Assembly: GCA_910585385.1 (NCBI GenBank)
Contig: CAJUDV010000053.1
Location: forward strand, 1 to 11,013
Source: an uncultured Oscillibacter sp.
Lineage (GTDB): Bacteria; Bacillota; Clostridia; Oscillospirales; Oscillospiraceae
DNA length: 11,013 nt
Reading direction: 5' to 3'
Each line of letters opens with the position of its first letter. Positions within the stretch are counted from its first letter, which is position 1. Both the position numbers and the translations under genes were made by a program. Positions 1 through 6,227 of the stretch are shown here, piece after piece. The notes under the pieces were generated by a model. The model saw only the letters and a list, made by a program, of their open reading frames with translations. It was not told where the DNA came from and made no database searches.

Positions 1-74
1 CCTGCCTGCCTTGCAACTCTCTTTTTGGTAACTTCTGGTTAACTTAATGACATTAGGGAAATTCCCCCTCTTTT

Positions 75-1430
75 TCATCCGTCTACATCTACAGCCGCTT
101 TCAAATACGCCTGTTCCTCCGGAGAGAAGGATTCCAGCGCCGCGGCGAAAGCCCCGCCGTCCGACTCCCGCTGCGTCCGCACAAGCCTGGCCACAGCCTC
201 ACGGCGGCGGGAGAGATCCTCCCGGATCGTCAGGCAAAAGGCCATCATGTCCCGGTCCCTGGCAGGCTGGTCCCCGCCGACAGCGGCGCCTTCCAGAGCC
301 GCCAGAAGGGCGGGCCACCAATCTCCCTCCAGGCCCACCGGCTCCAGCATTCCCAGGGAGGCCCAGTTGTCCTCTCCCACAAGGCCCAGGCACGCCAGCA
401 GCGCCATGCCGTCCACGTCCTTCCCGGCATACACTTCCGCCACGAGCTCCCGCAGGCGGAGATCGGCCATCGCCCGGGCCTCCGCCTCCGCGTCCAGGGG
501 ATGGAGGTCCTCCTCCGCCGGCTCCGTGCCGAAATAGTCCCGGATAAAGGCCGCCGCGGCTCCAGCGGGGGTCAGCAGCTCCGGGTGCTCCCCGGCGTCA
601 CAGGCCGCCTGCAGCCCGGCGTAATACTCCCCGGCGGGCAGGCCGGTGTCGGGGAACCAGATCATGGGGTCGGCCCCCTCATACATCCACCGGTCCACGC
701 ACCAGACGCCCCCCGCCCCCTGCCGCACCGGCTGGGAGAGAGCCAGAACGTAAGCATCCTCGCCGTACTTGCCGGGATGGCAGAACCGCAGGCAGACATG
801 GGGGCCCTCCCAGGTGAAGCTCCTGGTAAAAAGCTCCGCGCCGTCACAGGGTGTCAGGTTGTTGCGCCGGATCATATCCGCCATGACGGCTTCGTCCATC
901 TGATTCAGGGTCTCCCAGGTCCTCCATTCCGCACTCTCCATGTCGATTCCGCCGGAGCGGTAAAACTGCACGTCGGTGGGAAAGGTCCGGGCATAGTACC
1001 GCTCTCCCTCCGCGGCGATGACCTTCACACCGGGGAGAGCCTCGCACAAAAGCTGCTCATAGCCCGCCCGGTCCATGGCGAGAACGCCGAAGAGAAAGCC
1101 TGCGCCGGAGCCCTCGCCCCAGTCCGCCTCCGCGGCCTCCACGGAGGCTCTCTCATAGACGGAGATCAGGGGTTTCCAGCGCTCCGCCGCGTCGGGAAAC
1201 GCCGTGTCCACCATCAGCAGGTCCAGGTGCTCCGCGGGCAGGGCGATCTGGATCTCACCGCAGTCGTAAATGGCATGGCCCTCGTCCGGATCCGCCGGAG
1301 GTTCCGGCGCGGGAATCTCCGGGACCGGTGTTTCCGCGTCAGACGGAGGCTCCGGCGGGGTCTGCGTGCCGCACCCGGCCAAAGAGCCCAGCAGGCACAG
1401 CGTCAAAAGAAACGTCCAAAAACGGCGCAT
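75..1430 (-). CDS. Secreted lipoprotein of unknown function
   Basis: Predicted 451-residue lipoprotein attached to the outer face of the cytoplasmic membrane. The N-terminus has two arginines, a hydrophobic stretch (about residues 4-17) and a lipobox Leu-Ala-Gly-Cys with the lipidated cysteine at residue 20. A Pro/Glu-rich linker (about 21-48) separates the anchor from a folded region. I recognise no named domain: the rest is acidic, rich in Trp and Tyr in its first half, and more helical and alanine-rich after about residue 300. The ATG at 1430 is preferred because it places the charged start directly before the hydrophobic core and leaves AGAGAGG about 9 bases upstream. An in-frame ATG at 1439 sits directly against that site, and the longer frame back to 1514 would bury the signal peptide. 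A TATAAT box lies at 1461-1466. Its product is exported, but role and ligand cannot be deduced. It is divergent from the 1686 gene. Confidence 0.85.
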   Translation of the reverse strand: MRRFWTFLLTLCLLGSLAGCGTQTPPEPPSDAETPVPEIPAPEPPADPDEGHAIYDCGEIQIALPAEHLDLLMVDTAFPDAAERWKPLISVYERASVEAAEADWGEGSGAGFLFGVLAMDRAGYEQLLCEALPGVKVIAAEGERYYARTFPTDVQFYRSGGIDMESAEWRTWETLNQMDEAVMADMIRRNNLTPCDGAELFTRSFTWEGPHVCLRFCHPGKYGEDAYVLALSQPVRQGAGGVWCVDRWMYEGADPMIWFPDTGLPAGEYYAGLQAACDAGEHPELLTPAGAAAAFIRDYFGTEPAEEDLHPLDAEAEARAMADLRLRELVAEVYAGKDVDGMALLACLGLVGEDNWASLGMLEPVGLEGDWWPALLAALEGAAVGGDQPARDRDMMAFCLTIREDLSRRREAVARLVRTQRESDGGAFAAALESFSPEEQAYLKAAVDVDG

Positions 1431-1460
1431 ATCCACCATCCTCTCTTCCGTGATGATTCT

Positions 1461-1466
1461 ATTATA
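1461..1466 (-). promoter_or_regulatory. -10 box of the lipoprotein gene
   Basis: Read on the minus strand this is a perfect TATAAT, about 30 bases upstream of the preferred start at 1430, giving a short leader. No good TTGACA-like -35 box lies at the right distance; the best, TTACTT, has a 15-base spacer. The -10 assignment is therefore reasonable but the full promoter is not certain. Confidence 0.5.
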
Positions 1467-1577
1467 GAGTTTTTTCGCCGGAAGTAATCTCAGAAGGATG
1501 ACAAAAGGAAACAAACCGGTAACAGCGCCACAGACCAGACAAATTATATATTTTTATAGACATTAAGTAAAATATAC

Positions 1578-1606
1578 TTGATAAATAGTCGTGCCGGTGC
1601 TATCCT
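1578..1606 (+). promoter_or_regulatory. Sigma-A-type promoter of the DUF6440/membrane/XRE unit
   Basis: TTGATA (1578-1583) and TATCCT (1601-1606) are separated by exactly 17 bases, a good housekeeping promoter. A strongly AT-rich stretch (about 1540-1577) lies directly upstream and could act as an UP-type element. Transcription would start near 1613, giving a leader of about 70 bases before the ATG at 1686. Confidence 0.6.
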
Positions 1607-1624
1607 GTATTCAGCTTAGACAGG

Positions 1625-1649
1625 AGAGCCGCCCCGGCGGGCCGGCTCT
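1625..1649 (+). promoter_or_regulatory. GC-rich hairpin in the 5' leader
   Basis: AGAGCCG (1625-1631) pairs perfectly with CGGCTCT (1643-1649). Inside it, CCC (1633-1635) can pair with GGG (1639-1641) around a GGC triloop, with one C-C mismatch between the stems. No U-tract follows, so this is not an intrinsic terminator. It lies about 12 bases after the predicted transcription start and 37 bases before the start codon. It could protect the 5' end of the message or be a protein-binding site; that is inference. Confidence 0.45.
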
Positions 1650-1685
1650 GGGCACAGGTTTTCAAAATTGAAAGGAGCATAACCT

Positions 1686-1850
1686 ATGAAGCGCTTTGAG
1701 AAGGTATTCAGCCAGGGAACGATGGACGTGGTGGAGATTTGGGTGGACACGGAGACGGGCGTGAACTATCTGTGGCACAAGTGCGCCAACGCCGGCGGCT
1801 TGACGCCGCTTCTGGATGAGAGCGGGAAGCCCGTTGTGACCAAACATTGA
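1686..1850 (+). CDS. Small DUF6440-type protein
   Basis: A 54-residue protein with no signal peptide or membrane segment. It matches, from memory, the DUF6440 family of short Firmicutes proteins: an acidic beta segment ending in TETGVNYLW (residues 22-30) and a GGLTPLLD motif (37-44) followed by a Gly-Lys-Pro turn. The family has no established function. The start is well defined: AAAGGAG at 1671-1677 lies 8 bases before the ATG, and the 17-base-spaced promoter at 1578-1606 precedes it. The membrane protein gene begins 55 bases downstream with no terminator between, so the two probably share a transcript. Single Cys (33) and His residues at 31 and 54 are visible but do not form a recognised metal site. 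Confidence 0.85.
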   Translation: MKRFEKVFSQGTMDVVEIWVDTETGVNYLWHKCANAGGLTPLLDESGKPVVTKH

Positions 1851-1905
1851 CGGCAGCCGGAAGAGCGGCAGTCAATTTGCAGTAAACTGATTGGAGGTTT
1901 TTCAA

Positions 1906-2433
1906 ATGGGCGCGGAGGAGCGTATGGGCATTGCGGTTGGCCTGACGGTGGGTCTGGCCGTGGGATTGCTGTTTGTGGCACTGCTGTTTCGGAAAAAAGT
2001 GCTGGACTGCACCTTTGACGAGCGGCAGGAGCGGGCCCGGGGCGTGGCGTTCAAATACGGCTTTTTCACGCTGATGGGGAGTATCTTTCTATATGGGGCG
2101 TCGGAACTGGCGGTGGGCCGCTGGTGCGACGCGCTGACAGGCGGGTGCCTGTGCCTCGCGGCGGGAATCCTGGTATTCGCGGTGATCTGCATTCTCAAAG
2201 ACGCCTATCTGAGCCTGCTGGAACGTCCCCGGCGGATTATGACACTGTTTGTGCTGCTGTCTCTTGTCAACCTGGGTCTGGGCGCCCTCATGGCGGCACA
2301 TGGAAAGCTGGTGGAGGACGGAGTCCTGACATTTCGGGCAGTGAACCTGGTGATGGGGATCATGACCTTGGTGATCCTGATTGTCTACATCGTCAACTTC
2401 CTGCTGCGGAGCCGGGAAACGGAGGAGGAATGA
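1906..2433 (+). CDS. Five-segment membrane protein paired with an XRE regulator
   Basis: A 175-residue integral membrane protein. Hydrophobic segments lie at about residues 8-28, 51-70, 79-97, 111-131 and 145-166, with a charged tail RSRETEEE. A cytoplasmic-type loop, FDERQERARGVAFKYGFF (37-54), is the most distinctive part; a DERQ...G...KYGFF pattern like this recurs in small membrane proteins encoded beside XRE regulators in Firmicutes (compare DUF2178). The ATG at 1906 is chosen because TTGGAGG (1891-1897) is its ribosome binding site 8 bases upstream; a TTG start at 1891 would use that site as coding sequence. The stop codon overlaps the start of the XRE gene (ATGA at 2430), so the two are translationally coupled. 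No transport or enzyme motif is visible; a sensing or anti-regulator role is only inferred from the pairing. Confidence 0.8.
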   Translation: MGAEERMGIAVGLTVGLAVGLLFVALLFRKKVLDCTFDERQERARGVAFKYGFFTLMGSIFLYGASELAVGRWCDALTGGCLCLAAGILVFAVICILKDAYLSLLERPRRIMTLFVLLSLVNLGLGALMAAHGKLVEDGVLTFRAVNLVMGIMTLVILIVYIVNFLLRSRETEEE

Positions 2434-2621
2434 AGAATCTCCGCCTGAAAGCCGCCCGGGCCGCCATGGATCTCAGCCAGCAGCAGCTGGCGGACGCCGT
2501 GGGGGTCTCCCGGCAGACCATCAACGCCATTGAAAAAGGGGATTACAACCCCACGATCAAGCTCTGCGTCGCCATCTGCCGTACCCTGGGAAAGACGCTG
2601 GACGAACTGTTTTGGGAGTAA
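2430..2621 (+). CDS. Minimal XRE-family (Cro/CI-type) transcriptional regulator
   Basis: A 63-residue DNA-binding protein made of little more than one helix-turn-helix domain. The HTH covers about residues 14-43, with QQQLADAVGVSRQTINAIEK (17-36) giving the turn (Val-Gly-Val) and recognition helix, followed by the typical YNPTIKLCVAICRTLGKTLD segment (39-58) and a Leu-Phe-Trp end. This length and the DYNPT...LDELFW ending are usual for the small YozG-like XRE proteins. The start overlaps the membrane protein stop as ATGA, with GGAGGAGG (2421-2428) inside the upstream gene as ribosome binding site. It probably autoregulates the unit beginning at 1686, but no clear operator repeat was seen. It lacks any ligand-binding domain, so a signal would have to come through its membrane partner. 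Confidence 0.92.
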   Translation: MKNLRLKAARAAMDLSQQQLADAVGVSRQTINAIEKGDYNPTIKLCVAICRTLGKTLDELFWE

Positions 2622-2624
2622 AGG

Positions 2625-2653
2625 GACCTCCTCCGGTTTGGCCGGAGGAGGTC
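2625..2653. terminator. Shared hairpin terminator between convergent units
   Basis: GACCTCCTCCGG (2625-2636) is a perfect 12-base inverted repeat of 2642-2653, with a 5-base loop TTTGG. It starts 3 bases after the XRE stop and lies 5 bases beyond the TusA-like gene stop on the other strand. U-tracts are poor on both sides (TTCGCCTATTT on plus, CCCTTTACT on minus), but position and stem strength fit a bidirectional terminator. Confidence 0.7.
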
Positions 2654-2658
2654 TTCGC

Positions 2659-2865
2659 CTATTTCTTGGTCAGCGTCAGCCTGAAATCAGGGCCGTCGGG
2701 GGCCTCTGTCACCTGATAGCCCATGGAATCAGCCAGGCGGGTGATGTTCTCCACAGCCACGCGGGCGTCCGCCAGAACCTCTAGGGCCGCCGGCGCGTCC
2801 TTTTGCAGTGCTTTTCGGACCATGAGAACCGGAGTAGGACATCCAAATCCGCGGGTGTCGATCAT
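2659..2865 (-). CDS. Stand-alone TusA-like sulfur/selenium carrier
   Basis: A 68-residue TusA/SirA-family protein that would carry sulfur or selenium as a persulfide-type adduct. The hallmark CPTP motif (CPxP) is at residues 9-12 with the reactive cysteine at 9, inside RGFGCPTPVLMVRKAL (5-20). The second half has the family ENITRLADSMGYQV segment (39-52). YedF proteins of selenium-using bacteria have this domain joined to a DsrE-like C-terminal domain and are roughly 200 residues long; here only the TusA part exists. The ATG overlaps the yedE stop (ATGA at 2862-2865), with AAGGAGG just upstream, so it is translationally coupled to the transporter, and delivery of imported selenium or sulfur to it is a reasonable inference. 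Plain sulfur transfer is the main alternative. Confidence 0.9.
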   Translation of the reverse strand: MIDTRGFGCPTPVLMVRKALQKDAPAALEVLADARVAVENITRLADSMGYQVTEAPDGPDFRLTLTKK

Positions 2866-3968
2866 CTTGCGCCCTCCTTTTTCGGCAGATGCGTCAGTGT
2901 TACAGCCAGCAGAACCGCAAAGCCCAAAAGTACCGCGGCCATACCGGCGGTGCTGGTGCCGCCCACCTGATAAGCGCCGTCCACAACGGAGTCCGGGTTG
3001 CCGGCCAGACCGAAGTTATGGGCCGCAGCGGCGCCCGTCACCATGCCCAGCACGGATACGGCGGAGTCCCCGTTGCCCTCTCCGGCCAAAATCAGCTGCC
3101 GCAGAGGACAGCCACCCAGCAGGATGGAGCCCCAGCCCGCCAGGGCCATGCCCAGGAAGGACCAGAGATACTGGGAGTGGGCCACCGGCTGGCTGACGGT
3201 GGAGAGAGTGTAGCTCCCCATGATCAGGTTGCCCAGGGTGACGGCGGTCCAGATGGCCAGGAAGCCGGACAGCAGGCGAAAGTCCCGCAGTAAAAATGCG
3301 TCCCGCAGCCCGCCAGCCATGCACAGACGGCTCCGCTGGGCCGCTGCGCCCACTAGGACGCCGGCTGCCAGGGAGATCAGCCAGAAGGCCCGCTGAGAGC
3401 CGGGGCCTTCCGAGGAGAAGCGGAGCAGGCCTGGCGCGGCCAGCAGCAGCACCAGCAGCGCCGCCATTCCCCCGGGAAGCACCGCTCCCTCGGCTGCGGG
3501 AACGGGATAGGCCCGTCCCAGGGAGAACCCCTTTTTCAAAAAGACGATGCCCACCAGAATGCCCGCCAGAAAGCCCAGCAGGCCGGCTACTGCGGTGAGG
3601 TCTCCGCCGCCCAGGCGGATTACCATCCGCAGGGGGCAGCCCAGAAACACCAGCGCGCCGATCATTACAAACAGGCTGATTAAAAAGCGGCTGGCGGGGG
3701 AGGACCCAGCCTTGGCCCGGAATTCCTTTGCCGCAATGGCCGCCAGCATGGCCCCCAGCACAATACCCACGATTTCCGGCCGCAGGTACTGGACTTTGGC
3801 GGCGCTGTGAAACCCCAGGGCCCCGGCGATGTCCCGCTCAAAGCAGGCGATGCAGAAGCCCATGTTCTTTGGGTTGCCCAGGGCCGTCAGTACCAGCGCC
3901 GCGGCGCCGGTGATCAGGCCCGCCAGCACAATGGGACCGTAGTCCCGCACCCAACGATTCTTTGTCAT
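2862..3968 (-). CDS. yedE: YedE-type selenium (or thiosulfate-like) transporter
   Basis: A 368-residue polytopic membrane protein of the YeeE/YedE (Sulf_transp) family, matching the YedE branch assigned to selenium uptake. About ten hydrophobic segments fall in two similar halves. Family motifs visible are NMGFCIACFERD (35-46), FLGCPLRMVIRL (108-119), QRSRLCMAGGLRD (211-223) and GGCPLRQLILAGEGNGD (285-301); the cysteines at 39, 42, 111, 216 and 287 sit at the positions expected to relay a chalcogen through the pore in YeeE-like proteins. The two GCPLR motifs mark the repeat. Length agrees with the family. The start at 3968 has a GTGAGGA site about 9 bases upstream. It follows the DUF3343 gene after an 87-base structured spacer and overlaps the TusA-like gene. 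Selenium as substrate is known for the subfamily by genome context; thiosulfate or another sulfur compound remains possible. Confidence 0.9.
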   Translation of the reverse strand: MTKNRWVRDYGPIVLAGLITGAAALVLTALGNPKNMGFCIACFERDIAGALGFHSAAKVQYLRPEIVGIVLGAMLAAIAAKEFRAKAGSSPASRFLISLFVMIGALVFLGCPLRMVIRLGGGDLTAVAGLLGFLAGILVGIVFLKKGFSLGRAYPVPAAEGAVLPGGMAALLVLLLAAPGLLRFSSEGPGSQRAFWLISLAAGVLVGAAAQRSRLCMAGGLRDAFLLRDFRLLSGFLAIWTAVTLGNLIMGSYTLSTVSQPVAHSQYLWSFLGMALAGWGSILLGGCPLRQLILAGEGNGDSAVSVLGMVTGAAAAHNFGLAGNPDSVVDGAYQVGGTSTAGMAAVLLGFAVLLAVTLTHLPKKEGAR

Positions 3969-3998
3969 ACGCAGTTTTCCTCACTTTCTTTTCTCGAT

Positions 3999-4046
3999 CT
4001 ATCGCTTCGTTGTTTTTTTGGAAAAATAGCGATAGGAAAAAACAAC
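3999..4046 (-). promoter_or_regulatory. Crossing inverted repeats in the DUF3343-yedE spacer
   Basis: Two perfect inverted repeats interleave in the 87-base gap before yedE. Repeat A is CTATCGCT (3999-4006) with AGCGATAG (4028-4035). Repeat B is GTTGTTTTTT (4009-4018) with AAAAAACAAC (4037-4046). The arms run A, B, A, B, so the two hairpins cannot form together as simple stems. This layout resembles alternative structures of a leader that tunes yedE expression relative to DUF3343, though no known riboswitch class is recognised. The AU-rich B stem alone could also be an RNA-processing site. Confidence 0.45.
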
Positions 4047-4322
4047 ACGGAGGATTCAGACCATCAGCTCGTAAAAGCCCGCTGTCTCCACGCCGGCCTC
4101 CGTCAGGCGGATCTCCAGCGTCTCCCGTAGCTCCGGCGGCGCGGACCAAGCGATACCGCAGTCCGAGGTTACCTGCCGGGGAACGGAGATCAGCTTTCCC
4201 GCAAGGCCCAGCCGGCGGCACAGGGCCTCCGTGGCCATGGCGGCGGCAGTAGTGTGGAAGGCCACAACCAGTTGGAGCCGCCTCTGCCGCATGATCCACC
4301 GCCTCCAATCCGTTGTTTTTTT
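4008..4322. repeat. 12-base direct repeat CGTTGTTTTTTT
   Basis: CGTTGTTTTTTT occurs exactly at 4008-4019 and 4311-4322, about 300 bases apart. The right copy overlaps the -10 box and predicted start region of the DUF3343 promoter; the left copy lies in the spacer before yedE. A 10-base inverted copy is at 4037-4046. Low complexity lowers its weight. Confidence 0.4.
4056..4292 (-). CDS. DUF3343 putative selenium/sulfur carrier
   Basis: A 78-residue soluble protein of the DUF3343 family, often annotated as a putative Se/S carrier and typically found beside yedE- and tusA-like genes. Visible family signatures are the opening strand with AFHTT (11-15), a helix containing AMATEALCRRLGL (18-30), and SVPRQVTSDCGIAW (36-49), where Cys45 before Gly is the conserved likely acceptor; Cys25 is a second cysteine. 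Length is normal. The ATG at 4292 is chosen because GGAGG (4302-4306) lies 9 bases upstream and a promoter (4320-4347) lies just beyond; a longer reading to 4433 would run through that promoter. It is the first gene of the operon with yedE and the TusA-like gene. The chemical role is not proven for the family; the link to selenium comes from genome context. Confidence 0.87.
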   Translation of the reverse strand: MRQRRLQLVVAFHTTAAAMATEALCRRLGLAGKLISVPRQVTSDCGIAWSAPPELRETLEIRLTEAGVETAGFYELMV

Positions 4323-4347
4323 ATAAGTATAACACATGCGGAGGCAA
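4320..4347 (-). promoter_or_regulatory. Promoter of the DUF3343-yedE-TusA operon
   Basis: Read on the minus strand, TTGCCT (4347-4342) and TATAAA (4325-4320) are 16 bases apart. The first matches TTGACA at four of six bases and the second TATAAT at five of six. Transcription would start near 4313, only about 20 bases before the ATG, directly ahead of the GGAGG site. Confidence 0.55.
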
Positions 4348-4429
4348 ATAGCGAGATCTGTTTTGAGTATCACGGTATAGACGCCTGACTGCCGTCCGTT
4401 TGGTCTGGCGGAGTCCCTTTGAATAGAGG

Positions 4430-4466
4430 ACACCGCTCTCCGGCCAGACAGCCCGGAAAGCGGTGT
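4430..4466 (-). terminator. Terminator after the nucleoside kinase gene
   Basis: ACACCGCTCTCCGG (4430-4443) pairs with 4453-4466 in a 14-base stem with one C-A mismatch and a 9-base loop; G-U and A-U pairs can extend it outward to 4426. It begins 17 bases past the kinase stop. The following minus-strand sequence, CCTCTATTC, is only moderately U-rich. It separates the kinase from the selenium operon promoter downstream. Confidence 0.6.
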
Positions 4467-4483
4467 TCTTCAAAATCAAAAAA

Positions 4484-6154
4484 TCACACGTGGTAGCAGC
4501 CCCCGCCGATGAATTCCCGCATGAGAGAGGTTTTGGGAATGTTGTCCGCGGGAATGGGCAGGAAGTAGTTCAGGAATTTCAGCAGCCGCTTGGCCTCGAT
4601 ATACTCCTCGCTGTCCCGGGGGACGCCGAAGAGCAGGGGCTGTACATAGGGCTTCAGCAGGGCTGTCTCATAGATCAGGGCGGAGTTGAACACCATGTCC
4701 GCGCTGTCCTGGAAGGGGAAGATGTTGTTCTCCTCCCCCCGCCGGACGGAGGGCCACATCTTGATGGTGGCCTGGGCGCTGTATCCCCGGGTCCGGGCGT
4801 CCCGCTCGATGCGCCGCAGGAGGCGGGCGTCGGTGGTGGGGATGCGGTTGTGGTCGTCGATATTCAGCGTGGTGAGACAGCTGATATAGATCTTGTACTT
4901 GCTCTCCCTGGGCAAAGAGTGGGTGAACTGGTCGTTGAGGCAGTGAATTCCCTCGATCACCAGCACATCTCCCTCCCCAAGCCGGAGGAAGTTGCCGTTG
5001 TACTCCCGGGCGCCCTTCTTGAAATTAAACGTAGGGATTTCCACAGTCTCTCCGCGCAGCAGCCGCACCATGTCCTGGTTGAACTGCTCCACGTCCATGG
5101 CGCCCAGCCCCTCGAAATCATAGTTGCCGTTTTCATCCCGGGGGGTGTCCTCCCGGTTTTTAAAGTAGTTGTCCGTGGCGATGGGATAGGGCCGCAGGCC
5201 GCAGGCCCGCAGCTGGGTGGACAGCCGGTGGGAGAAGGTGGTCTTGCCGGAGGAGGAGGGGCCCGCGATCATCACGAAGCGGACGTCTTTCCGCCCGGCG
5301 ATCTCCTCGGCAATGTCGCCGATTTTCTTCTCCATCATGGCCTCGTGGGCCAGAATCAGCGGCATGGCGCCGCCCTGGGAGATGGTGGTGTTCAGCTCCG
5401 CCACATTGGAGGCGTTCAGCGCCTCAGAGCGCAGCGTGGACCCATAGAGCTCCCGGAAGACCTTTTGGGAGGGACGGAACTCCCCCAGCTCATTGGGGTT
5501 TTTCTGGGTGGGAAGACGCAGGACAAATCCGTTCTCAAACAGCTCCAGACCAAAGCACTTGACATAGCTGGTATCCGGCACCATGTAGCCGTAGAAGTAA
5601 TCCACAAAGCCGTCCAGAGAGTAGACGTTGACCCGGGAGTTGATCCGGAAGCTGAGAAGCTGGGCCTTGTGGACCAGTCCGGCCTGGCGGAACAGATCAA
5701 TGGCGTCGTCGGTATTGACGGACCGTTTCTCAATGGGCAGGGCCTGGGCGGACAGCGCCCGCATCCGCTCCTCCACCTGGGCCAGCAGGGCCTGGTCCAG
5801 GGTGAAACTGCCTCTGGCCAGAATAAAGAGGGCGCTGCTGAGGGAGTACTCCACGCAGACGCGCTCCACATTCTCCCGGCCCACCACGTCGTAAAAGGCT
5901 TTCAGCATCAAAAGGACGGCGCTGCGCTCGTAGGTCTGAATGCCGGGCTTATCCTGGGCGGTGACCATTTTCAGCGAGCAGTCCCGGTCCAGGGTCTTGT
6001 GGAGCTCACAGAGTTTTCCGTCCCGGTTGACCAGCAGGATGTCCCAGGGATAGCGGTCCTGAAAATCTGCCGCGATGGCGCGGTAGGGTGTTCCGTGGGG
6101 GTAGGTGCGCTCCACACCGTCTACATTGACCGTGATCATTCTTTTCTCTTCCAT
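4484..6154 (-). CDS. Nucleoside (uridine) kinase with ThrRS-like N-terminal domains
   Basis: A 556-residue cytoplasmic protein that would phosphorylate a nucleoside, probably uridine or cytidine, in pyrimidine salvage. Residues about 5-65 resemble a TGS domain; about 75-215 resemble the second additional (tRNA_SAD-like) domain of threonyl-tRNA synthetase, including VHKAQLLSFRINSRVNVYSL (161-180); and about 290-500 form a phosphoribulokinase/uridine kinase P-loop domain. The Walker A motif GPSSSGKTT is at 298-306, a DNYFKNREDTPRDENG segment (328-343) follows as in uridine kinases, and VLVIEGIHCLND (397-408) is the Walker B-like strand. Length and order match the long 'nucleoside kinase' form common in Firmicutes. 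The ATG at 6154 is chosen because AGAGGAGG ends 7 bases upstream. The role of the ThrRS-like part is unknown; tRNA binding or amino acid sensing is only conjecture. It appears monocistronic. Confidence 0.93.
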   Translation of the reverse strand: MEEKRMITVNVDGVERTYPHGTPYRAIAADFQDRYPWDILLVNRDGKLCELHKTLDRDCSLKMVTAQDKPGIQTYERSAVLLMLKAFYDVVGRENVERVCVEYSLSSALFILARGSFTLDQALLAQVEERMRALSAQALPIEKRSVNTDDAIDLFRQAGLVHKAQLLSFRINSRVNVYSLDGFVDYFYGYMVPDTSYVKCFGLELFENGFVLRLPTQKNPNELGEFRPSQKVFRELYGSTLRSEALNASNVAELNTTISQGGAMPLILAHEAMMEKKIGDIAEEIAGRKDVRFVMIAGPSSSGKTTFSHRLSTQLRACGLRPYPIATDNYFKNREDTPRDENGNYDFEGLGAMDVEQFNQDMVRLLRGETVEIPTFNFKKGAREYNGNFLRLGEGDVLVIEGIHCLNDQFTHSLPRESKYKIYISCLTTLNIDDHNRIPTTDARLLRRIERDARTRGYSAQATIKMWPSVRRGEENNIFPFQDSADMVFNSALIYETALLKPYVQPLLFGVPRDSEEYIEAKRLLKFLNYFLPIPADNIPKTSLMREFIGGGCYHV

Positions 6155-6227
6155 GGAATGGCCTCCTCTAAAATATATGATCGTCCCGCCGCGGGGCTCT
6201 TTGCGTATCATGCCGCCGCTCTCTTTC

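Noticed and set aside
43..77. Terminator after the lipoprotein gene
   Set aside because: Only a short GGGAA/TTCCC stem is present, with no U-tract in the right direction; too weak to call, and the window ends nearby.
501..1487. A 328-codon plus-strand open frame antisense to the lipoprotein gene
   Set aside because: Composition is typical of an antisense shadow, and the minus-strand lipoprotein has a clear signal peptide, -10 box and ribosome binding site.
1431..1514. Longer N-terminus for the lipoprotein
   Set aside because: It would place 28 residues before the lipoprotein signal sequence and would run through the TATAAT box at 1461-1466.
1891..1905. TTG start for the membrane protein
   Set aside because: The TTGGAGG there is the ribosome binding site of the ATG at 1906, at an ideal distance.
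4293..4433. Extended start for the DUF3343 protein
   Set aside because: The extension runs through the -10 and -35 boxes and precedes the conserved family N-terminus.
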